Shown one piece after another: positions 1 to 7,870 of a DNA stretch of 64,000 nucleotides. The DNA lies in contig WPHV01000007.1 in assembly GCA_009744235.1 (NCBI GenBank), positions 1 to 64,000 of the forward strand. Direction: 5' to 3'. Each line of letters starts with the position of its first letter. Positions within the stretch are counted from its first letter, which is position 1. Origin of the DNA: Gillisella vitis. Lineage in GTDB: Bacteria > Pseudomonadota > Alphaproteobacteria > Rhizobiales > Rhizobiaceae. The translations under genes were made by a program, and so were the position numbers. Below the pieces are notes generated by a model. It was not told the origin of the DNA and searched no databases. It was given only the letters and a program-made list of their open reading frames with translations.

Positions 1-60
1 GCGACGTGATGCGGTGCTGCGCAGCCGAAATGGCTCCGCACCGCAACCCGCCGCTACCGC

Positions 61-207
61 ACCAAATACAGCAACCCAAAACCGCCGGAGCGAACTCAAA
101 ACTGGATAAAACTTGGGGGCAAGGTCAACACCATGCCACTCGAAGACATTAAAGAGGGCTTCAAGCTGATGCATTCCGGCGAAAGCATCAGCAGCGTGGT
201 TCTGTAG
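61..207 (+). pseudogene. C-terminal remnant of a zinc alcohol dehydrogenase
   Basis: The frame ending at the TAG at 205-207 reads PLEDIKEGFKLMHSGES and then a short tail. This closely matches the C-terminal end of class III alcohol dehydrogenase (S-hydroxymethylglutathione dehydrogenase), where a PLEDIN-GF-LMH-GKSIRSVV ending is typical. The similarity covers only about 25-35 residues. Upstream residues do not look like the family, and a TGA lies in frame at 7-9. No Rossmann fold or zinc ligands are present in the window, so this is a scrap of a gene, not a functional enzyme. The final codons (SISSVVL) have drifted from the usual SIRSVV(V/I)Y. The rest of the gene was lost, or was rearranged outside the left edge. 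Confidence 0.5.
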
Positions 208-627
208 TTCGCCACGAAACCGATCTCACCGAAAGTCGCCTGGTGCCATCCTGCTGAGCCGCGACACCTGTCGTCGACCGGAGAATGGCACGGACGAACT
301 TGATAATTGTTAGTTTGCTTATGGTCGACGCTACACAATCGCCCTTCGCGATGACGTCTTTGGAATGTAGCTGCATTCTCCGCGAATTGCTTGGCGTCTG
401 TCCCGTTCAAATACACCTGACAGACTCTCAACATCCTCAATGTGGTTCTTAACGTCGCAGCAATTGCTGGACGTGAGCTATCTTCGATTTCCACTCTTGG
501 GGTTGCGCAAAAGCAACATGTGTTTTTTGAATGTCGTTTTTGCGGCATTTGTCGTTTTTTGCAATTGTTAGTTAGACATCTGCTGCTATCTATTTTTTCT
601 ATTGATTCTTGGATTTTGGAGCAGCGA
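208..627. other. Intergenic stretch, no gene recognised
   Basis: About 420 bases lie between the dehydrogenase scrap and the export lipoprotein gene. They contain open frames on both strands, but none has a recognisable protein family or a ribosome binding site. The last ~100 bases before the lipoprotein start are AT-rich, unlike the surrounding genes, and probably hold its promoter. No clear -35/-10 pair could be fixed. Confidence 0.4.
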
Positions 628-1770
628 ATGCGCAAGGTTTTGCCAGTTCTTTTGATTGCGATTTTGTCGAGCTGTGCAAAACCATCGGATGGACCAAGTG
701 CTGGGGCCATCCGGTCTGCGACGTTCCCGGGCAGTTCAAGCAAAGTGCCGGTAATTGAGCTTTCCAAGGCGCCAGCGGTCACGGCTGTCGCACCGCAGTC
801 TGGTTATTCGGCCTCCGAGCCGGGCTTGTCTGTGCTTCGTGGCGCCTATAATCAACAGAGGCTGCGACCGGGCGATGTGTTTGACGTGACCTTGCTGGAC
901 ACTGGCGAAGAAGGTTTGTTTTCCTCCACCCATAGCAGCACCCTTAATCTTGGTCGCTTCACTGTGGATCCCCAAGGTAGCGTCACCATGCCCTTCGTTG
1001 GCAAGCAGCGGGTGACGGATTCCACCCCGGAAGGCCTACAAAATCGTATTGTCCAGGGCATGAAAGGCTCGGCGGTTAACCCACAGGCCGTCGTGACGGT
1101 TGTGGACAAACCGTCCAGCGCCGTTCTGGTCAGCGGTGGTGTCAAGACCCCCGGAAAAGTGGCGCTGACAGCGCGGCGCGAGCGGGTTCTGGATATCATT
1201 TCGCAGTCAGGCGGGGCGTCTGTCGCACCGCAGGCCGCCAAGGTTACCGTGGTGCGCGGTCGCGAACGTGCGACCACGACGCTGGATCGGGTGATGAGCG
1301 ATGAAAAACAGAATATCGTCCTGCTGCCCGGCGACCAGGTGATCGTCGATGGTGAACCGGCCAGCTATACGGCCCTCGGCGCCTTCAAAAGCACGGGTGA
1401 ATTCCAGTTCGAAACCGGCAAACTCACCCTGGCTCAGGCGGTTGGCCGGGCTGGCGGATTGCTGGATGACCGGGCCGACGCCCGCAATGTCTATGTGTTC
1501 CGCAACCAATTGATCCAGGTTCCGGCATCGACGGTGACCGCAAGCGGCGCCAAGGGACCGGTAGCTATGACCACCAGCAGCAAGCCGGTGATCTACCATG
1601 TCAACATGAAGGACGCCTCCAGCATCATGCTGATGCAGCTGTTCCAGATGCAGAAGGGCGACGTGCTCTATGCCAGCAATTCGGGCATGGTTGATGCCGC
1701 CAAGTTGTTGACCGTTTACCAGAAAGTGCCATCAACATCGGCGGCACCGCTCCCCGGCTCCTCCAATTGA
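628..1770 (+). CDS. Polysaccharide export outer-membrane lipoprotein (Wza/OPX type)
   Basis: This 380-residue protein belongs to the outer-membrane polysaccharide export family that forms the exit channel for capsule or exopolysaccharide. It starts with a lipoprotein signal: MRKVLPVLLIAILSSC, lipobox L-S-S-C with Cys16. The export domain begins near residue 75 (LRPGDVFDVTLLDTGEEG) and is followed by SLBB-like segments (VLVSGGVKTPGKVAL; ALGAFKSTGEFQFETGKLTL). The ATG at 628 was chosen because GGAG precedes it closely and the lipobox starts there. The frame stays open back to 442, but that part encodes no family features. The gene stands alone in the window, convergent with the T6SS kinase. No chain-length regulator or glycosyltransferase is next to it, so its polymer is unknown. 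Confidence 0.85.
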   Translation: MRKVLPVLLIAILSSCAKPSDGPSAGAIRSATFPGSSSKVPVIELSKAPAVTAVAPQSGYSASEPGLSVLRGAYNQQRLRPGDVFDVTLLDTGEEGLFSSTHSSTLNLGRFTVDPQGSVTMPFVGKQRVTDSTPEGLQNRIVQGMKGSAVNPQAVVTVVDKPSSAVLVSGGVKTPGKVALTARRERVLDIISQSGGASVAPQAAKVTVVRGRERATTTLDRVMSDEKQNIVLLPGDQVIVDGEPASYTALGAFKSTGEFQFETGKLTLAQAVGRAGGLLDDRADARNVYVFRNQLIQVPASTVTASGAKGPVAMTTSSKPVIYHVNMKDASSIMLMQLFQMQKGDVLYASNSGMVDAAKLLTVYQKVPSTSAAPLPGSSN

Positions 1771-1838
1771 GCCTTGTAAGCTGAACCAACGGGCTGCTGG
1801 TTCTATGATTGAAAATGACCGTTAGAACTCCGGTCTTG

Positions 1839-1871
1839 GACACCTCAAATTCTTGACGGATTTGAGGTGTC
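1839..1871. terminator. Strong hairpin between convergent genes
   Basis: A perfect 12-bp inverted repeat GACACCTCAAAT / ATTTGAGGTGTC (1839-1850 and 1860-1871) is separated by a 9-base loop. It lies 68 bases after the lipoprotein stop and 66 bases before the end of the convergent kinase gene. It may terminate from both sides. The T-run is weak on the plus strand. Confidence 0.6.
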
Positions 1872-1937
1872 TTCAATGCTTTGAGGGCGAGAACGCGTAA
1901 GCGTTGTTACGCTTTGATATCATTCCGTTGCCCCTAT

Positions 1938-2825
1938 CTACGAGAGTTTCGCCAAGGCTTCTCTGGCAGTCTTTGGCCTGTTGGCAGGATCGACGCTACA
2001 GAGGTGATCCGCGAGCTGTGCAAGATCGACGTTCTGGCCTTCAGGCGCGGTGTCGAGCATTCGTAAGAGCACGCGACCTGCGCCGTAGAGATCCATCGTC
2101 GCCGATGCCTTGCTGGAAGTATTTTGTTCCGGGGCGCGATATTGTGGGGAGCCAACCTCTGCAAGACCGAGATCGGCCCAGCTAGCACCGCATTCTATGG
2201 TCAAACCAAAGTCGGCTAATCTTGCTATCCGCTGCTGCTGATCGAGAATGATGTTGCCAGGGGTAACATCACCGTGGACAAGACCGCGATCATGCAAAGC
2301 CGCAAGTGCCGTCAGCAGATCATGCAGGATTTGGGCTATGTCTAGGTCTGTTTCATCTGCCTTCTCCAGCCTCTCGCGCAGCGAATACCCAGCCCAGGGC
2401 TGGATGAGGCCTGGGCTGCCATCGTCCAGTCGCAACAGCATTGTGGTGCCGACCAAACTGGAATGGTGCAAGTTGAGGCCGATCCGGGCTTCACGGATCA
2501 GCAGTTCGGCCTGGCTGGCTGACGAAGCCCCATCCGTGGTCAGTGTTTTCAGGACATAAGCGGTTCCCAGATCCCGGTGCCGTAATCTCAGAACGCGGCT
2601 ATGGCGTCCCTCGTAAAGCAGGGTTTCGACGGCAAATGTTCCTGCAATGAAGGTGGGGTCTGAGGGAGCCAATGTTTCGGCCCGCCGGTCGAGGGCGTTT
2701 CTCAACTGGTCGATCAGCAGCCGCTGCTCCCCGTCAGTATGGGGTGTCTCCCTATCCCCGCGCACCGCTTGTATCAGCGCGTTGAAACGGGCGGCAACTT
2801 CGTTGAAACCGTCAGGCAGAGGCAT
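1938..2825 (-). CDS. ppkA: T6SS-associated Ser/Thr protein kinase (PpkA/TagE, ImpN)
   Basis: A 295-residue Hanks-type kinase at the distal end of the imp operon. In A. tumefaciens PpkA phosphorylates TssL to switch secretion on. The kinase domain occupies about residues 60-290. The conserved lysine is in AYVLKTL, the alpha-C Glu in LIREARIG, the catalytic loop is HGDVTPGN, DFG is in LADFGLT, and the APE motif is YRAPEQ. Two oddities are visible. The HRD motif reads HGD (a non-RD kinase), and the glycine loop keeps only one clear Gly (LLYEGRHSRVLRL). The protein is short and has no membrane segment or extracellular sensor, so it is cytoplasmic. Its start overlaps the upstream tagF-pppA gene by 14 bases, which suggests coupled translation. 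Confidence 0.88.
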   Translation of the reverse strand: MPLPDGFNEVAARFNALIQAVRGDRETPHTDGEQRLLIDQLRNALDRRAETLAPSDPTFIAGTFAVETLLYEGRHSRVLRLRHRDLGTAYVLKTLTTDGASSASQAELLIREARIGLNLHHSSLVGTTMLLRLDDGSPGLIQPWAGYSLRERLEKADETDLDIAQILHDLLTALAALHDRGLVHGDVTPGNIILDQQQRIARLADFGLTIECGASWADLGLAEVGSPQYRAPEQNTSSKASATMDLYGAGRVLLRMLDTAPEGQNVDLAQLADHLCSVDPANRPKTAREALAKLS

Positions 2826-4269
2826 CGGTACGCGCCAGGCTCACGACGATAGCGCTCACATTTTCGCGCACATTGGCAATCAAAGCCTCCTGAACCAGCC
2901 GCTCGGCACTTTCGGCATCGGTGCATTGGTGCAGAATTTCCGCAACGGTGCGCTCCGTCAGGACCTGGATCAGCGGAAAACTGCATAACAACAGACGATC
3001 GCCCGGTAATATGTCGGTGGTCAGCGTTTCCGGCAAAAATTGCTGATCCAATCCAACCCCACGCCGCAGTCGTTTTTGCAGGCCGATGGCTATATGGTCG
3101 CGGGTCAGTGGTACCATTGTGCCGTCACGCAACAGATAGGCCCTGGCATCCCCCGCCCACACCAGCAGAAGTTGATGACTCACCAAGGCTGCAACAATAA
3201 CGCTTGCAGCGGGTGCGGTTCCGTCTGTGCGTTGCGTGCGGGCTTGCAACAGGCTATTGGCCCGGCCAAGCTTGCCTTTGATTTCCTGCAACATGGTGTC
3301 CAGATCGGCGGTCTCACCGATTTCGGCCAGTTGGCCGGCAGTATAGCGTGCGGCTTCCTGCGACGCGGTGTCATCTCCGACACCGTCGGCAATGGCGAAA
3401 ATCCTCGGTTTTTCGCAGATGAATAGCCCGTCCGCATTGATCGAAAACCGCGTACCGGCATGGGTGGCGTAACTGTAACGTAGCCCTGCTGTTTGCGGCT
3501 CAGCTGTTTTAGGGTCTCTGGGTGGCTTATCCGGGCTTGGAGCGGCCCGTTGAGGTGCAGGTTTTGCCTCGGCTGGTATCGGGACTGACGCTGGGGCCCG
3601 GGCTGTGGCAGGGGTGGACGCGGTATTGTCTTGCGGTCGGGACATAAGACCGGCGCTTTGCCGGAAAAGCCGCAGAAAGTCCTCGGCTTTCATCTGGCTT
3701 GAAAAGCGAAGTCCCTGCGGTTTTGAGGTTTGCGGGTCGATATACCACCAGAGCGCGGTGCCATCCTTGCTGGCTGAGGCGGTGCCTTCTTCCTCCTGGG
3801 GACGCGGCATACGCATGCGCTTCAGGGTTTCAGTAAAGCGGTTAATGTCGAATTCCCGCGTCATCGTTGATTCAGCTAGGCCTTCGGCGGCCATGAACCA
3901 GGTATTGTCCAGAAACAGCGTGCGGGGATGGTGGGTGAAACGGTGCATCTGCGCCATGATGATCAGCGGAAAACTGCGACCAACCCGATCACGGCTGGCC
4001 AGCATGACACCCGCATGAGCAACCTGGCCCCAGACGCCTTTTTCGACGATGAACCGCCAAGGAGGCGATGCACTGAACAGCTCCGGCCAGGCCGCGCCGA
4101 ATTCCTGTTCACAGGCATGCAAGCCGCCGCGGATCCAGCCATCGAGCGTCGCGACCATTTCCCGTTCCAGGCCTTCCGAGAGGAAATCCCCATGGCTTGG
4201 TAATTTGCCGAAAAACCCGATCCGGTCCTGACCGGCGGGCTTTTCTGTCTGGGCAGGTCGCAATGCCAT
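2812..4269 (-). CDS. tagF-pppA: Fused TagF - PppA protein (ImpM plus PP2C-like phosphatase)
   Basis: This 485-residue protein joins two negative regulators of T6SS. Residues ~17-210 form the TagF/ImpM domain (RIGFFGKLPSHGDF). A Pro/Ala-rich linker follows (~220-265), then a PP2C-family phosphatase domain (~265-485) with FAIADGVGD and WAGDARAYLLRDG. In A. tumefaciens the same fusion represses secretion, and its TagF part binds Fha. The phosphatase domain looks partly degenerate: the usual SDGL motif carrying a metal aspartate reads SFPL, and the final DN metal motif reads EN. It may therefore act by binding or have low activity. There is a 100-base gap to tssM with a hairpin at 4335-4356. It overlaps the kinase gene downstream. 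Confidence 0.9.
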   Translation of the reverse strand: MALRPAQTEKPAGQDRIGFFGKLPSHGDFLSEGLEREMVATLDGWIRGGLHACEQEFGAAWPELFSASPPWRFIVEKGVWGQVAHAGVMLASRDRVGRSFPLIIMAQMHRFTHHPRTLFLDNTWFMAAEGLAESTMTREFDINRFTETLKRMRMPRPQEEEGTASASKDGTALWWYIDPQTSKPQGLRFSSQMKAEDFLRLFRQSAGLMSRPQDNTASTPATARAPASVPIPAEAKPAPQRAAPSPDKPPRDPKTAEPQTAGLRYSYATHAGTRFSINADGLFICEKPRIFAIADGVGDDTASQEAARYTAGQLAEIGETADLDTMLQEIKGKLGRANSLLQARTQRTDGTAPAASVIVAALVSHQLLLVWAGDARAYLLRDGTMVPLTRDHIAIGLQKRLRRGVGLDQQFLPETLTTDILPGDRLLLCSFPLIQVLTERTVAEILHQCTDAESAERLVQEALIANVRENVSAIVVSLARTDASA

Positions 4270-4334
4270 GGCTTGCCTCTTCCTCAGGATGCATCCCGGC
4301 GGAGTGATCCGGGGTGCCTTTGACAGGGAGGTAT

Positions 4335-4356
4335 GACCCGGCCATCATGCCGGGTC
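4335..4356 (-). other. Hairpin between tssM and tagF-pppA
   Basis: An 8-bp perfect stem GACCCGGC / GCCGGGTC with a 6-base loop lies in the only sizeable gap in the distal imp operon, just after the tssM stop. No U-run follows on the minus strand, so it is more likely an mRNA-stability or attenuation element than a full terminator. Confidence 0.4.
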
Positions 4357-4369
4357 GTACGATTGCGGG

Positions 4370-7300
4370 TCAGAACTGGGTCGGGCAGGTAAATTCGGAC
4401 AGCGCCTTCAGCCTGAAGGCATTCAGCACCGAACCGAACTGCACATCGAATTCCGCCACCTGGTTATCGTTGGTGAATTTCGCCCGGAACAGATCGTCGC
4501 CTTGGTTTTGGATATTTGCATCGTCAAACAGGCGGAAAGGCGACCAGTCGCCATTTTCTGTTTTCGCCTGTTGCCAGCCGCCGGGCTGGAAGGCAATCCG
4601 CGACATGCTGGCGGCATCCTTCGATGGCCATGTTATGGTTTTCGCCTGGACTGGCCCATGGAAGTATACCACCCGTTCGCCCTGGATTTCCAGCATCACC
4701 GCCGTCGAGGTCTCGCCAAGCGACACCGGCTTGACATTGATGGCAATCGCCGGCGTCTCGCTGCCATTCGGGAAGAAGGCGCGGAAGATCTGGTCGGCCC
4801 TTTCAAACTCGGCAATACCCTCGCTGGGAATGCCTGCCGCGCCGAAGGTGCCTTTCCAGCCCCACGGGGAGATCGACTGATCGACGAAGGGCTCCATCCT
4901 TTGCTTGAAGAAGGTCTGGAACAGGCCCTTCGGTCCAAAAAGCCGGATGAAGTCGTTCATGGCGACATCGCGGCTGGAGGCGCGGTCGAAGGGATAGCGG
5001 CCCGTGACGATGGAGCCGCACAGGCCTGCCCCTTCGCTCGACCATAGGTCGCCAATCCGGCTGCGGGCCGATTTGACGGCAAGTGAGCCAGTATCGGCGG
5101 CAAGTCCGGCCATCCAGCCATCCAGCGGTCCCGGCAGGCGGCGGGCATCCTGGAGCAGGTCCTGATTGGCCCGTGTCAGTTGGCTATCGACATCGAACAC
5201 TTTCGCTACCTCTGCTGAGGACGTAACCGAGCGGGCGAGCTGGTCATGCAGCGCCGTGATGACAGGCAATATCGCCTCGACCTGGGAGGCGGGCTTGTCC
5301 TGATTGCCTGTTGTGGCCTTGCGGTTATCGTCTGCGGCAGGCGTGTCCAGCGCCTCGCGCAAGCGGCTATAGGGATCGGGCGCGGCCATGGAGGATGCCA
5401 GCATGGCGGCCACCGTGTCACCGCTTGCAGATGAGACCAACGTGGTCATGCCCGCCGTATCGCCCTTCGGGCGCAAATCCGTTGCATCGGCAATCGAGCG
5501 GGCTGCCTGGGCGACGATATTGCGGTCATTTGAAAGGATGCGCGTAGTTTCTACCGCATCACCAAGACTTTGCGACGGCCTGACGGCGAGATCCCCCAGC
5601 ACGGAGGCCCAGCGCTGTTCAAGCCGGTCATAGTAGATCTGCAAGGCCGCCTGGGCTACCGATTCCAGCGTCTGGCCGCGCAATTGCGCATTGGAGCCGC
5701 GCACCCATTCTTCTTGCAGCGCTTCGCGGGCGGCGTCGGCAATATGCGGCAGGACGACGGTGCGGTAGCCGGTCGCGGTAAACAATCCCTCGACCCCTTC
5801 CGTCAGCAGCGCGCCGGACTTGCGGATGAAGGCTTTCTCCCCCAGCGCGCCAAAGGCAAGCGATGGCTGCCACGGCATCAGCGCCTGCGCTTGTTTCGAT
5901 CCGGCGAGGATGTCGAAAGCCCGTTCGGCAACGGTCTGGTTGCGGATGGTGTTGCGGGCCTTTTCAATAAGCCGCTTGTCGATTTCGACCGGCGGCAATA
6001 CGCCTGCCGCCATGGCGCTGGCATGCTGGATCAGCGCTTTGCGGGCCGCTGTCCGGCCTTCGCCCGGATAAAGGGCGTTAAACATCTGGGTTGCCTGGGC
6101 AGAGACGAATTCCCGGTCGAGCCGCCCCAGTCCGCCGAGCATTTCATACAGCTTCAGCGCATTGAAGGTTCGCGTGACATCGCTTTCGCCGGTCAGGTCC
6201 TTTTGCAATTGTACCAGCATCCGGGGCAGCAAAAGGCTGTTCAGAGCGCGCTGATAGGCGTCGCGCTGGCGACCGGCAATCTTGTCGCGCTGGCTGAGAC
6301 CGAAACTCGCTGCCCAGACATAGCGGGTGTCAAAACCGGTTGGAACTGCACGCAGATTGTCCAGCGCGGGCAGAACACGCAGAAAATCGGCATCCGACAC
6401 ATTGCGCACCGGTACATCCTGGATCAGCTTGTCATAGGCGTTCAGATGGTCTTCGGCCTGGGCAAGAGCGGCCCGGTTCTGGAAAAACGTCATGGTCCAC
6501 CCGGCAAACACAATGACCACCGCCGCCACTGCCAGCCCCCAGACGGCCTGGCGCAGCAGAACCTGACGGGAGGAAAGGCGCTTGTCGCGGGCAACCAGGG
6601 CGGCCTCGTTGAAAATCACCTCGCTGAACAGTTTCGGCAGGAAATAGCTGCGCCGTGTCCGGTTGGCATTCGCATTGGTGCGGGTGAGGTTTTCCTCCGG
6701 CTGCGTAGCAGAGACGAAGTAAATGCCACGGATCAGGGGCGCCTCGACCAGTGAAGAGCCGGTGCAAAGCTCGCTGATCGCTTCACCGAGCTTTTCCTGC
6801 AAACTGGCCAGTTCGGCTGGAAAACGGAAAATCCGGCCGCGGATGTCAGCACTTTGTTCCTGTTGCAGCCGTTCGATCAGCATGGCATCGACACGCTGTT
6901 GCAACAGGGCGAATTCCTCGGCAAAACGCTCCGGCAAGGTCTTTGCGCCGTAGCTTTCCTCCAGGCCGAAGGTCGTACCCCAGACCTGTTCGCGGTCGCT
7001 CTTGTTGAAACTATCGTAGAATTCCACGAAACCGGTCAGAAGATCGGCCTTGGTCAGCAGGATATAGACCGGAACGCGGGCGCCGAGATGGTCGTCCAGT
7101 TCCGCCAGCCGCTTGCGGATCGCCCGCAATTCTTCACGCTGGGCTTCCGGGTCGCGGGTCAACAGGTCGCCGATGGAAAGCGTGAGGAGCGCGCCATTGA
7201 CCGGCTGCGACCGACGATAACGGCGCAACAGGCCGAGAAACCCTTCCCATCCGGCTTTCGATGATCCATCGAGGTCGTCCTGGGTCGTATAGCGACCGGC

Positions 7301-7870
7301 GGTGTCGATCATGATCGCCTGATCGGCAAACCACCAATTGCAATTGCGGGTGCCGCCGATGCCTTTGACGGCATCGCTGCCAAGCGCGTCGCCAAGCGGA
7401 AATTGCAGGCCTGAATTGGTCAGGGCCGTTGTCTTGCCGGAGCCAGGCGCTCCGAAAATCACATACCAGGGCAGTTCATAGATGTAGCCGAAGCGCTTTT
7501 TGGTAATGCGCCGCAGCAAGGCCAAAGCTTCCTTCAGCCGGTTGCTGATTTCGCTGACCTCGGCCTGCTGATTGGCCAGCGCCTGTGCCTCGATACTATC
7601 GACCAGTTCCTTGTCCTGGCGCTTGGCGCGCACCATGGTGACGATCATATAGGCCGTCCAGATGGCAAAAATTACCACCATGGTCCAGATGCGGGCAGAG
7701 ACGCTGGCGAGCGGCTTGAAACTGCCGAAGGCGGCCAGATAGCCGTAGAACCAGATCAGCACGCAAAGGGCGATGACCCAGATCAGCGAGATAAAGCGCC
7801 GCCCCACGACACCCGCGTAGGAATCGACATAGGAGCGTATGGTGTAAAACCAGCTGAGTGGATTGATCAC
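4370..7870 (-). CDS. tssM: T6SS membrane complex protein TssM (IcmF/ImpL)
   Basis: This 1166-residue inner-membrane protein bridges TssL and the periplasm in the T6SS membrane complex. Two N-terminal membrane segments lie at ~27-47 and ~61-80. The cytoplasmic NTPase-like domain follows, with a Walker A motif GAPGSGKTT at ~140-148. A third membrane segment sits near residue 450 (AVWGLAVAAVVIVFAGW), and a large periplasmic C-terminal part follows. The length is normal for TssM. The start codon is GTG at 7868-7870, and its GTGA overlaps the tssL stop by 4 bases, indicating translational coupling. The intact Walker A is worth noting because some TssM homologues have lost it. Confidence 0.96.
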   Translation of the reverse strand: MINPLSWFYTIRSYVDSYAGVVGRRFISLIWVIALCVLIWFYGYLAAFGSFKPLASVSARIWTMVVIFAIWTAYMIVTMVRAKRQDKELVDSIEAQALANQQAEVSEISNRLKEALALLRRITKKRFGYIYELPWYVIFGAPGSGKTTALTNSGLQFPLGDALGSDAVKGIGGTRNCNWWFADQAIMIDTAGRYTTQDDLDGSSKAGWEGFLGLLRRYRRSQPVNGALLTLSIGDLLTRDPEAQREELRAIRKRLAELDDHLGARVPVYILLTKADLLTGFVEFYDSFNKSDREQVWGTTFGLEESYGAKTLPERFAEEFALLQQRVDAMLIERLQQEQSADIRGRIFRFPAELASLQEKLGEAISELCTGSSLVEAPLIRGIYFVSATQPEENLTRTNANANRTRRSYFLPKLFSEVIFNEAALVARDKRLSSRQVLLRQAVWGLAVAAVVIVFAGWTMTFFQNRAALAQAEDHLNAYDKLIQDVPVRNVSDADFLRVLPALDNLRAVPTGFDTRYVWAASFGLSQRDKIAGRQRDAYQRALNSLLLPRMLVQLQKDLTGESDVTRTFNALKLYEMLGGLGRLDREFVSAQATQMFNALYPGEGRTAARKALIQHASAMAAGVLPPVEIDKRLIEKARNTIRNQTVAERAFDILAGSKQAQALMPWQPSLAFGALGEKAFIRKSGALLTEGVEGLFTATGYRTVVLPHIADAAREALQEEWVRGSNAQLRGQTLESVAQAALQIYYDRLEQRWASVLGDLAVRPSQSLGDAVETTRILSNDRNIVAQAARSIADATDLRPKGDTAGMTTLVSSASGDTVAAMLASSMAAPDPYSRLREALDTPAADDNRKATTGNQDKPASQVEAILPVITALHDQLARSVTSSAEVAKVFDVDSQLTRANQDLLQDARRLPGPLDGWMAGLAADTGSLAVKSARSRIGDLWSSEGAGLCGSIVTGRYPFDRASSRDVAMNDFIRLFGPKGLFQTFFKQRMEPFVDQSISPWGWKGTFGAAGIPSEGIAEFERADQIFRAFFPNGSETPAIAINVKPVSLGETSTAVMLEIQGERVVYFHGPVQAKTITWPSKDAASMSRIAFQPGGWQQAKTENGDWSPFRLFDDANIQNQGDDLFRAKFTNDNQVAEFDVQFGSVLNAFRLKALSEFTCPTQF

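Noticed and set aside
442..627. Upstream extension of the polysaccharide export gene
   Set aside because: The lipobox and ribosome binding site place the start at 628. The extension would bury the signal peptide.
96..782. Minus-strand frame over the left intergenic region and the start of the lipoprotein gene
   Set aside because: Overlaps the signal peptide of a well supported gene, has no ribosome binding site, and no family resemblance.
5570..6754. Plus-strand frame of about 390 codons inside tssM
   Set aside because: Antisense to tssM with no recognisable domain.
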